From: Kuschelorhynchus macadamiae
Taxonomy: Eukaryota > Arthropoda > Insecta > Coleoptera > Curculionidae
DNA length: 64,000 bases
Direction of reading: 5' to 3'
NCBI GenBank assembly: GCA_030620095.1
Contig: JAUTXW010000059.1
Location: 62,001 to 126,000 of the forward strand
The position numbers were made by a program, and so were the translations under genes. Below the pieces are notes generated by a model that saw nothing but the letters and a program-made list of their open reading frames with translations, did no database searches and was not told the DNA's origin. Every line of letters starts with the position of its first letter. Position 1 is the stretch's first letter. Positions 12,480 through 22,700 of this stretch are shown in pieces.

Positions 12480-12625
12480 GTATGTAAAAAAATCACCCTC
12501 ACATGATTGTTTTACTAAGGTTCCTAGAACTAGAACTACATACCCGAATAAATTTTGGTCTAAAAATAAGGGTCATATGGGTATAACCTGGTAATATTTT
12601 ATTAATATAATCCACCAGAAATTTT
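12480..12625 (-). repeat. Composite dispersed repeat, copy b (short)
   Basis: AAAAAATCACCCTCACATGA, then CTAAAAATAAGGGTCATATG and ACCTGGTAATATTTT, follow the same order as copy e at 42090-42275. This is a truncated minus-strand member of the family. Confidence 0.7.
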
Positions 12626-13289
12626 CGTGAATAAGGAACTACTCTTCCCCTCGTTTTGTTTTTGTATAAATATTACGATGGCATTCCATTTTTTTTACTT
12701 TTGAAAACAAAAATGCTTTTTTTTGACACATTTTTATTGCAAAAGCATTTCTATACTGTCTTTTATTGTTTCAATCAGATAAAAAAGTAATACCTTTTCG
12801 TTTAAATTTAAATAAAACTGACCTAGTTTTAAACGTTTATGTCCAATACATAACATACAAAACAACAAAAACCGCATGACATGGAATATTATCAAACTTC
12901 CTTCACAGTATAACTTGTATTTAATAAATTTCAATCAAAACTTATGAGAAGTTACTTTTGGTGGTCATTAACAATACCCGTTTAAGTCTTTTTACCTAAC
13001 AGTACGTATAGCAATAGCAAATCCATTTGAAAACCGAATGTTTTATTAAACGCAGATATTTTCTTTTGTAATTATTTCATTTCTCTTTTGAATATAATCA
13101 TTTTTGCCTTAATTTAAATATTTAAAATAAATATTTATATTAAAGGAATAACCAAATTTCGTCAAAATATTGAATTTAATTAAGGAATTAAATAGAATTT
13201 CCTATTTATTAAATATGTTTGTGCCATTTTGAACAGAATAAAACAACATATAAATAAAAAGATTAAAACAAGCAATTTAAAATACAATT
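12626..13289. other. AT-rich intergenic DNA, nothing recognised
   Basis: It is very AT-rich, with no motif I can support. Part of 13080-13289 may be a worn 5' extension of dispersed repeat copy 2. Confidence 0.5.
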
Positions 13290-13800
13290 TGGTATGAGTA
13301 TAGTAACCACTAGAAGCATCGTTTTAGACGTTATTATAAAAATGTATTAAACACAAGTTAAATTAGGTATTTTGTATTTTTTTGTAGTTTAAGTATTAGA
13401 CATAGACATCTAAAACTAGGCAGCTTTAACGGATATTTGAAAACGGAAAAAATACTTTTTTGTTGGTGTCCCATCAACTGAAAATGATACACTTTTGATG
13501 TTGTTTAAAGGAAATTTGAAAAACGCCCTTTTTCTACAAAACTAAGAAAAATAGTTTGGCCATACAATGTAAAACTGAGAGAATTTTTATGCTTTGTAAT
13601 ACCGTGAATATATTTATACAAAACATTCAGGGGAAAAACAATTCATATTTTATGAAAATTTTCAACAGATTGACTCTATATGTGCAATAAGCTGTGAAAG
13701 TGAAGAGAAATATGTCCCTTAAATAAGAAGAACAAGATATGTGAATATTTAAACGCGTACTCACTTAAAAAAGACAAGCGAACGAACATCATCGCAAACA
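13290..13800 (-). repeat. Dispersed repeat, copy 2
   Basis: Counterpart of 2760-3310, with the same landmarks in the same order. Its minus frame is more damaged but still aligns (VLYKYIHGITK, and VEKGRF at the 3' end). The shared 3' tail with CCGGAACTTCCCTAG lies about 700 bp away at 14470-14560, so copy 2 has gained, or copy 1 has lost, an internal block. Confidence 0.6.
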
Positions 13801-14469
13801 TATGCTTTAATTTGCGAATATTTGTTTGCATATTCCTTTGATGAGGTATGCGTCGAGTGTGCATAATTGACAGCACAAAGACACATAATCTTGTTACAAA
13901 TCCTACTCATAAACTGATAAAGAATATGCGATAATCTATAAAACAAAATGTGCTAAATGAGGGCAGCAATAAAATCCTTTTCAAAATAATTCTCACTGAC
14001 CGACTTAGTGGAGCAAATATTGTTGGTTAATCCAGCTTTTAATAAAACTAACCGTTAACAAGCCCATAAATACCGAAAGAAATATATCCAATTTAAAATT
14101 AATGGCGAAACATATAAAAATAGCGATATTTTTAAAGAGCCTCTCACGTTTGAATAGATTGGTACTAAAAAGGCGATCAAAAAGTGTAATTAGGTTCAAA
14201 ATTGTAGTTACGCTATCGTTAATGTGTTTAATTTAATCGTAAATCAGCGGGAGTTTTATTGGTTACTTTTATTTGCTTTCTGGTCGATGACGAACATTCC
14301 AAAAGCAAATTTTGTCATTAGAGTAGATTCGTTGGGTTATAAAGAGTTTCTGTTTATATTTCGAACGCGGTTTCAGAAGTTTATTTTAGAAGATATATGT
14401 TAAATACAAAAGTGTTGAGATTTCTTGAACCGTCAGGATTTGTAAAAATAAAAAAATCTAAGGATAATT
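13801..14469. other. Intergenic stretch, no gene recognised
   Basis: No family motif. Minus frames of 61-66 codons here are unsupported. Confidence 0.5.
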
Positions 14470-14569
14470 GGAAATTAAAAAAAAGGTACATTTCCATCAC
14501 CCGGAACTTCCCTAGTTATGAATCTTTTCTTTTATTAGGAATAATGAAATTCACTACACATCATTAAGT

Positions 14570-15660
14570 ATCACATATATATTGTCTTTTCAGACATTTT
14601 ATTAGGAGCTATTTGGTTCCATCATATTGGATTCCTACCAATATTTTACCACTCGATTTTTGAACATACATTAAAATTAGTAAATTCAAAAGTAGTTTTT
14701 ACATTGACCCACCCCAATTTTTCTACGTCATGATGAATTTGTACCAGTTTATCCTTATATCAAGTATAAATTTTCTGCAAATTTTAAAGTCAATTGAATA
14801 AGATTTTTTTACGTTGATTTTTTTAAAATTTCATTTGGCCATCATTTTAGTTTCGCCATCTTGAATTCGAACCACTAATTTACAAGTTTATCCTATATCG
14901 CACTTAATGCTTGCCCACAATTTGTTAATCTAATACGTAGTTTTATCAAGCTGATTTTTTTTAAATTTTATTGCGGTACCATTTTGTTATGCTTGATTTT
15001 TGTGCAAAATTTGATATAAATTGGATAATCAGTTTTTCTAGTAATAATTTTTCGCTAGACCGCCATCTTGTTCCGGCATATTCGATTTTTACCAAAATAT
15101 TACCAGGTCATTCCCATATGACCCTTTATTTTTGGCTAAAATTTGAAATCAATGTGGTAACTAGTTTTTAAGCTAGGCCGCGAACTGACAGACAAACAGA
15201 CCAACGGAATTGATAAAACAGAATTTTTGGCATCTAGGGAAGATATTTAAAACCTGAGAGTGATTTTTTTCGCGATTTAAACATTTTATTTGGCCGCGAT
15301 TTCGTTCCACCATCTTGAATTAGTACCACAGTTTTACTAGTTCATCTCTATACCACAATTAGTTATGACCCACAATTTGAAATTAATCCACTAAGTAGTT
15401 TTTTCAGGCTAAAGTTTTAAATATTTTATTAGGCCATTTTGTTCGGCCATCTTGGATTCGTTACAAAATTTTTTGATTTTTGTGGAAAATTTGAGAAAAA
15501 TTGGATAAGTAGTATTTTAGTAATATATTTTTTTACGATTTCACTAGGCCGCCATTTTGTTTCTCCATATTGGATGTTACCAGGTTATCCCTATATGATC
15601 ATTTTTTGATCATGAAATTTAAAGTCAATCGGGCAAGTAGTTTTACATTTTAGAACACCG
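14570..15660 (+). repeat. Composite dispersed repeat, copy c (long, internally tandem)
   Basis: Here the family shows its internal periodicity: a unit of roughly 100-150 bp recurs about eight times. Each unit carries a CGCCAT-TTTGTTCC tract, a GGATTCGTACCAAAATTTTA-like tract and an AATTTGAAATCAATNNGATA tract, and ends in TAGTTTTT. One unit boundary carries a divergent block (GACAGACAAACAGACCAACG, then GGCATCTAGGGAAG) also present in copies a, d and e. There is no transposase. The structure of repeated ~100-150-bp monomers plus a terminal hairpin (seen in copies d and e) recalls Helentron-associated elements, but I cannot show Helitron ends. Confidence 0.75.
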
Positions 15661-16058
15661 CGAATAATATTATTGTTTCATTAAAAGTGTCTCTTTTTGT
15701 TGATTATAAATATATACAGTATAATACTTCCATCTGTAAAATCAACCGAAAAAATTAACAAAAACCCTGTCATAAGAGGCAACGTGTTAAACAGAGAGAA
15801 AATATTCCACACATAACTGTTGACTCCATAGCTATATTTTGCGTCTTGTAGACACAGCCGAACTAGTCATTATGTGTGTTCAGCTCTTGGCTACAGTGTG
15901 GCGCCACAATAGACTATGAGAAATATTATTTCACACCGGGTGACGTCACTTCCTGAGAAATAAGGACTTTTCAATTCAAAGATGCTATGCGGATTCTAAG
16001 CATTTTTAAAATTTTCAGAGAAAGTTCCCTATGGATTTATCTGCTTTATAAATATCTA
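15661..16058. other. Intergenic stretch with a MITE half-copy
   Basis: 15696-15790 resembles the left part of the 10678-10806 element. Otherwise nothing is recognised. Confidence 0.45.
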
Positions 16059-16060
16059 TA

Positions 16061-16525
16061 CAGAGTGATACATGAAGAAATGTTAATACTTCAGATGCGT
16101 ATGCAGGATCCAATAATTAACATAAAAGTCTATATAAATATGTCCGCAAGGCCTTCATTCTCGAGATACAGGGTGCTAAAGTTTTTATTTAATTTTTCTA
16201 TTTTTTAAATAAAAACTATGATAATGTAAATATTGGAGTGAACATTTTTATCCGGGAGTTATTTGGTATAACGAATTCGAATCTAATCTTTGTATAGCTC
16301 TTACTTGTAGGTGGCGCTACCTACATGTCTGTCTACTCCTTCGAACAATCACAACTTGTTGGGACAGCCCTAGATTACATTTTTGAGTAAGATAAATAAA
16401 TCCTTTGTCATTTTTACGTAAAAAAGGTATACCTGTTGGAAGTTGATACGAGCAACCGCTTTCGGAATATTTGGATTTAAAACTATTTCGGCGCATGTGA
16501 TTTTTTTATCAAATGCACAAAAAGT
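16061..16525 (+). repeat. Left terminal inverted repeat of the mariner-like element
   Basis: Pairs with 24725-25191 in inverse orientation. Shared landmarks include CTCGAGATA, TTCGAATC and ATTTTTACGTAAAA. Confidence 0.88.
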
Positions 16526-16725
16526 ATGCATGTATTGTAAAAAATAGAAGTGTGTCTTGCCTGACAGAACAACTGCTGGTTGGCGTTGCCACCTTTTTTC
16601 CTGTTACTTAGCAAAAGTAATCTCAGTTATTAATGAGATCAAATTTTGTCCCTGTCAAAGTTTGTTCATAACTTTTATTACCTGACAATAATCATTTAAG
16701 AAACATTAGATCTAAGTACGTCATT

Positions 16726-17431
16726 ATGCCTACCAAATTCTCACATCGTGAATATGCAGATATGATATTCGTCTATGGCTTCTGCAATGGGGTCTCAATT
16801 CAAGCAGTCCCGGAATACCAGGGTCGCTTTCCAGATACAAGGGTACCAGATAGAAGAGTTTTTCAACAAGTTTTCGCTACTGCTGGAGAATCTGGGATGT
16901 TTTCAAGTGCCAAAATTGTATCTGAAAGAGAATCGGAAACTGGGGTTTAACTAGAAGAGGCTGTACTCAATGCAGTCGAAAAAGATCCAAGTGTAAGAAC
17001 TAGGCGAATTGCAGATACTTATTAAATTAAACAAGCTTCAGCTTGGAGAAATTTTCACATTAATTGTTTATACCCATTTCATTTATAACGGGTTCAACAT
17101 TTGCAGGAGGGGTAATTTCGAGCTGAGAATGCAATTTTGTAATTGGATGAATGAAAATCGAAGGTTGTATAGATATGTAAACTGATGAATCACAGTTCAC
17201 GCCTTATGGTATAAATAATCTTCACAATGAACACCGATGGTCCTATGAAAATCCTTATGCCACGGTAGAACATAATTTTCAACATAAATTTAGCATTAAT
17301 GTGTGGTGTGGAATGTTAAATTGTCATTTAATTGGTCCATTTATATGACGGTAGTTTTACAGAAGGAAAATATTTATATTTTCTTGGAAAATCTATTGAA
17401 ATATGTTCTCCTTAATGTAAGACAAAACATA
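16726..17431 (+). pseudogene. Mariner-like transposase, N-terminal and central part (dead)
   Basis: This would encode the transposase that cuts and pastes the element at TA. The first 74 codons are intact and carry the DUF4817-type helix-turn-helix (MPTKFSHREYADMIFVYGF, then GRFPDTRVPDRRVFQQVFA). A stop follows, after which the same frame resumes with AVLNAVEKDPSVRTRRIADTY. Further on, with frameshifts, TDESQF (about 17182-17200) gives the first catalytic Asp, and NEHRW and NVWCGM follow. The frame ends at NVRQN where the BEL element is inserted. Several stops and frame changes show that it decayed independently of the BEL insertion. Confidence 0.9.
17427..17431. repeat. BEL target site duplication, left (ACATA)
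   Basis: ACATA directly precedes the 5' LTR and recurs directly after the 3' LTR (24271-24275). A perfect 5-bp duplication fits BEL/Pao integration (4-6 bp). Confidence 0.95.
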
Positions 17432-17770
17432 TGTTCGAGCTACTCATACTTTTGATGTGCTAAAAGACTAAACGTGACAACCCTGTAAAATAGGAAACAA
17501 GAACTGAAGAGAGAAGCGGGGCAGGGTGCTACGTGGTTCGACGAACAGACACGTTTTGTTTTCAGACTTTAATTCACGTACCTACAAAAAGCTTGCAAAT
17601 GTAATACCTATACCCGCTTGTTTAAAATTCTAATTAAAAGTTGTTTGTCAAACCAACGTCGTTGTTATTTAACGTGCTTAATGGTCCTTCGAAATATATA
17701 TATATCATGTGGTGCTCGAGAATCGAAGATTAGAGGTTAAGGGCGTTCAGGGAATGGACGCTAAATTACA
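17432..17770 (+). repeat. 5' LTR of the BEL element (339 bp)
   Basis: Starts TGTTCGAGCTACTC and ends GGACGCTAAATTACA (TG...CA). Base for base it equals 23932-24270. An (AT)n tract at about 17692-17705 is a possible TATA-like element. I see no AATAAA in the LTR. Confidence 0.97.
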
Positions 17771-17774
17771 TTTT

Positions 17775-17792
17775 TGGTCACTTCGCCCGGAT
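17775..17792 (+). promoter_or_regulatory. Candidate primer binding site
   Basis: TGGTCACTTCGCCCGGAT begins four bases after the LTR. It starts with TGG, as needed to pair with a tRNA 3' CCA end. Its complement reads like an acceptor stem and T-stem, but I cannot name the tRNA. Confidence 0.6.
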
Positions 17793-18377
17793 TAAGAAAT
17801 CCGAAAACCCTATGGAATTTGAACGTTGGTGCAGACATCGAAGTAGTTTGGAATTGAAGAGGGAAATTACTGGGTGAGATCGTTTTATTTAGCGCTATCC
17901 TTTCTTACTCCTTCCTCAATTTTCCTTGGCCTCGTAGTTTTTTAGTTTTGCTTAAAATTTTAGTAGCATAGAATTTCTCGTTATTTTTATATCAAATATA
18001 TTTCACGTTCAAAGATAATTTGTTATTATTTGGTTTCTCGTATTGCTGTATGTCAAATAGACATAGGTATTTCACGTTTAAAACATAATTTCTCGTATCA
18101 CATCTCGTAATATCTCATATTGAAAGATCTCGGTTATTATTATTGTACACGCAACCACCTATTCTAGGTAAACAAATTTTCATGCAACAAAAAATTTAGT
18201 TCTCGCACATTTCTAATTGTAACATTTATTCTCGAATTTCTCGACACGTCACCATTTAATAGGTACCTAACTCTCGTCTTTTGCTTATTGATTTAATCGT
18301 TTTCTCGCACGGACTCGCTCGAATATTATGTTCTCGAACCAATTTGAATAGCCAGTTTATACAAATCGTAAGCCAAA
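17793..18377 (+). promoter_or_regulatory. BEL 5' leader rich in TCTCG words
   Basis: This is untranslated leader between the primer site and gag. From about 17966 to 18335 the pentamer TCTCG occurs about eleven times, mostly as TTCTCG, on the sense strand. It may be a packaging or RNA-binding signal; that is inference from the repetition alone. Confidence 0.5.
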
Positions 18378-19760
18378 ATGTCAAAGAAAAAAAAATCAAA
18401 TCCTAATGATCCAATAATCAATGATGAAAAATTAGAGTTCATACATGCACGAAAGGTTATTTCAGATCGTTTGTCTCGTTTTTCCCAGTATTTACAAACT
18501 CAAAAGGATATCGAAAATATTTTGGATATTGATGTATTTCAGATCGAAAGCAGACTGAAAAGCGTGGAAGAAGATTTTAGTGAATTTGATAAAATTCAAA
18601 CCCGCCTCGAATATTTAGTACCGATTGAAGCTGATCATCGCTTGCATTTGGAAACACTATTTTACTCGCAAATCTCGATAGCAAAAAAGCTGATCTCCGG
18701 TTATAACAAATTACAATTACAACAGGAAACAATTATTGGTAGTCAAATTAATGTCAATCCTGTTGCGCCATCTTGTACTCAACCTCAACAAGTTTCTAAC
18801 GTAGTTGCAAGGTTGCCAGATTTAGGCTTGCCTACATTTTTTGGTAATTATGAAACATGGTTTAGTTTCATAGACATTTTTGACTCGATTGTTGATAATC
18901 GCACGGATTTATCGGACATAAATAAATTTTTATATTTGAGGTTATGTTGTAAGGGAGATGCGTTAAAGTTGATAGAATCTTTAGACGTCACGGCAAATAA
19001 TTATTCGGTAGCAATAGACTTATTGAGAAAACGTTATGAAAATCGAAGAGCAATAATAAACAGTCACATGAATAATATATTATTTAATCTTCCAATTATT
19101 ACGCGCGAATCAGCATTTCATTTGCGAAAATTATTAGACTCGTTACATCAGCATTTTTCAGCGCTAGATAAATTACAATTGCCAATTAGTCAGTGGGATG
19201 TACTTTTAATTCCTATTATTTTGCAAAAAATCGATGACAAAACCAAACGTGAATGGGAGTCAAAACAGAACGATCAGCATTCACCTACATTAAAAGAGTT
19301 TACAGATTTTTTAGCGAAAAAATGTTTTATGTTGGAAGCGGTACAAAGCGATATTCATAAACCAAATCTAAAAATTCAAAATTTTCGCGAAAATACTAAT
19401 AAACAAAACTTAAAAGATACCCCGAATGCATCAAACTCGAATTTTAAAAAATTATCATACGCGTCCGTAGATTTAAAATGCCCGGTATGCAAAGAAAGTC
19501 ATTTTATTTACCAATGCCAAAAATTTAATAATTTATCAATCAGTGAAAAATACGACGAAATAAGAAATCACAAATTATGTGGTAATTGTCTACGACCAGG
19601 ACATTTGAAAAACGACTGTCGTTCGCAAGGCTGTAAAAAATGCAATTATAAACACAATACAACATTACATGTAGAAGAAATAGAATTGGCAACAATGCAT
19701 CTCAACGGCAAATCCATAATACCGACCGCTCTGGAAATGCCACGTCGACGACAGAGATGA
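18378..19760 (+). CDS. gag: BEL/Pao Gag polyprotein
   Basis: Gag would form the cytoplasmic virus-like particle and package element RNA. The 460-residue product starts at AAAATG, a good insect start context, with a basic N-terminus (MSKKKK). Residues about 20-120 look helical, probably coiled coil. About 135-300 match the DUF1759 region typical of BEL Gag (LPTFFGNYETWFSFIDIF, then LLRKRYEN). Near the C-terminus are cysteine/histidine knuckles: CPVCKESHFIYQC at residues 368-380 and CGNCLRPGHLKNDC at 401-414, both C-x2-C-x4-H-x4-C, with a further CKKCNYKH. The frame is unbroken. Its stop TGA overlaps the pol start as ATGA. Most BEL elements known to me carry one fused gag-pol frame, so the separation is notable. 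Confidence 0.95.
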   Translation: MSKKKKSNPNDPIINDEKLEFIHARKVISDRLSRFSQYLQTQKDIENILDIDVFQIESRLKSVEEDFSEFDKIQTRLEYLVPIEADHRLHLETLFYSQISIAKKLISGYNKLQLQQETIIGSQINVNPVAPSCTQPQQVSNVVARLPDLGLPTFFGNYETWFSFIDIFDSIVDNRTDLSDINKFLYLRLCCKGDALKLIESLDVTANNYSVAIDLLRKRYENRRAIINSHMNNILFNLPIITRESAFHLRKLLDSLHQHFSALDKLQLPISQWDVLLIPIILQKIDDKTKREWESKQNDQHSPTLKEFTDFLAKKCFMLEAVQSDIHKPNLKIQNFRENTNKQNLKDTPNASNSNFKKLSYASVDLKCPVCKESHFIYQCQKFNNLSISEKYDEIRNHKLCGNCLRPGHLKNDCRSQGCKKCNYKHNTTLHVEEIELATMHLNGKSIIPTALEMPRRRQR

Positions 19761-22700
19761 GCGAAGACGGGTCCCAAACAAGGGATGACGCGAATTCCCG
19801 AGAAACAAATGTTAGGCTTGCTATGTGCATCGTAGACCGGAATACTGATAAAAATGAAACATATTTAAATAACATAAACGAAAATATGACACATAATAGT
19901 AACGACGTTAACTCTTTTACGTATACAAGTGTAGATACAAGTCAGGTTTTATTATCTACCGCGAAAATATTAATTCAAGACTGTGATAATAAATGGATAA
20001 CTTGCAACGCAATTCTAGATTCGGCAAGTCAATCGAACTTGATGAGTGAAAAATTATTTAATTCACTAAAGCTAGGTTATGATAATGTGAATATAAGTTT
20101 GTTAGGAATAAGTAAAAACGAAACACGTATTTTTAAGAAAACGCAAACAAAAATTAAATCACGATTTGAGAATTTCGAGAGAAATTTGATATTTTTAATT
20201 AAACCCGGTCTTGTCACGGAAAGATTACCGACTGTTCAATTTAATAAAAATTTATTTGGATACCCAAATAAAATACGCCTAGCCGACGAAAGTTTTAATG
20301 TGCCTAAAGATATCGATGTATTATTAGGTGCAGGGATCTTTTTTGATTTACTTAAACAGGGAAAGATAAGACTCGGGAACGATTTACCAATTATGCAGGA
20401 AACCTACCTTGGTTGGGTGGTTGCAGGAAATTTTAACGTTGAAAATAAAAATATAGTTAACAAAAAATCTACTTGTAATTTTATCTCGGAAATAACTAAC
20501 CATGATCTTGATAAATCTTTAACGAAATTTTGGCAGATTGAAGAGTTAGAAAATAAAAGGCATTTTTCTAAAGAAGAGAAATACTGTGAGGAGTACTTTA
20601 AGCTCACAACAACGCGAAACTCAGCGGGTCAATTCATAATTAAATATCCATTTAAACAAAATTTAAATTGTCAATTAGGCGACTCAAAAACATGTGCATT
20701 AAAACGTTTTTATAATTTGGAAACACGATTTAAGAAAAATAAAAAATTTAAAGATCTTTATTCAGAATTCATACACGAATACGAAATGTTGGGTCATATG
20801 CAATTTAAGTGTTACTTAGAGGATGATCAATCGATAGAAAACGAATCGTTCTTTTTACCTCACAGTGCGGTAATAAAAGACTCAATTACCACACGTTGTA
20901 GGGTAGTATTCGATGCCAGCGCAAAAAGTGACTCAGGTATATCTCTGAATGATCTTATTATAGTAGGCCCGACCGTTCAAGACGATTTGTACAGCATTTT
21001 ACTTCGATTACGTTTAAGAAAGTTTGTTTTAAGCGGGGATATAAAACAGATGTATCGTTGTATTCTAATTGACAAAGCTGAGCAATGTTTTCAGAAAATA
21101 TTATGGCGGGATGACACAAGCGAGAAAATTAAAGTATTCGAATTACAAACCGTGACCTACGGCACATCGAGTGCTCCTTATCAAGCCACACGTTGTTTAA
21201 AGGAGCTCTCAGAAATTAATAAAATTAAATATCCACGTACTTCGGCAATAATTAACCATTCATTTTATATTGATGACTTATTGATTAGTGTTAATTCAGA
21301 GCAAGAAGCCATTGAAATTTACCACGAAATAACAGACATTTTAGCGAGCGCGAAATTCGAATTGCGGAAATGGTCTTCTAACAGCGAAATGATATTGAAT
21401 TATATTTTAAATACAAGTGAAAACCGTGATGATAAGCTAGTCTTATTTCATGACGACAAAGAATTAAAAACATTAGGTATCGCTTGGAGTCCTAATGAAG
21501 ATATTTTGAAATATTCGATAAAAATTGCAAAGAGCGAACAAAGGGTAACAAAACGAACTGTCTTATCGATAATTTCGGGTATTTACGATCCTCTTGGATT
21601 GATTAGTCCTGCAATCATTAGGGCAAAATTAATAATGCAACGCTTATGGCATCTTAAAATTGACTGGGATCAAGATATTTCGGACGACCTAAAGGAAATT
21701 TGGACACAATTTTTATCAGAAGTTGAATATCTTAATAAAATAAAAATCGATCGTCATGTTTTAACACCTAATTTCGAGAAGGTTGAAATGTATGGCTTTA
21801 GCGATAGTAGCGAAATAGGATATGGTGCTTGTATCTATTTAGCTTCAATAAAAAACGGCGAAAAGGAAATTAAACTTTTGACAGCAAAATCACGTGTTGC
21901 TCCGCTTAAAAAACAAACGATACCACGACTTGAACTCTTAGCGGCTCATTTATTAGCTGAACTAGTTTCCAAGATAAAAAACACGTTAGATATCGAAATA
22001 TCTAAAACACTTTACTTCACAGATTCCACAATTGTTTTAGCATGGCTAAAAACTGAGCCATGTAATTTAAAAACATTCGTGGCCAACAGGGTAGCAAAAA
22101 TAATCGAAATTTCAGACATTACCGACTGGAGACACGTAAAGAGTAAATATAACGCAGCGGACATTATATCGCGTGGTGTTAGCCCAAAGGAACTTTCCGA
22201 AAATAAAATGTGGTTTTTTGGACCTGAGTTTTTAAGGCTAAAAAATTTAGATAGTGATGTACATAGTAGTTTTGATTTAGAAATTTTACCCGAATTGAAA
22301 AAGAATACAATAAGTTTAAACGTTACTGAAAAACCGATACTTGACAACAGTGTTATGACGGTTTTTACAATTTTCGAAAAATATACGTCGTTTTGGAAAT
22401 TAGTACGCGTTTTTGGATACGTTCGTAGATTAAAAAATCGTTGTTTACTGAAAATTCCGATTACATCAGAAAATCTTAGTATAAAAGAACTTAATGAATC
22501 TCAAGAAATGTTAATACGATTAGCTCAACGCGAATGTTTTAAAGAAGAAATATCAATACTTGAATCGAAAAACACAAAAAACGTACATAAAAATAGTAAA
22601 ATATTGAACTTACGCCCATTTTTGGATTCGAATGGCATTTTAAGAGTGGGGGGCAGATTATCAAACGCAAATGTAAGTTACGATCCGCAACATCAGATAA

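Noticed and set aside
22012..22347. 111-codon minus frame inside BEL pol
   Set aside because: Antisense shadow of the RNase H region of pol. The sense frame has the conserved motifs.
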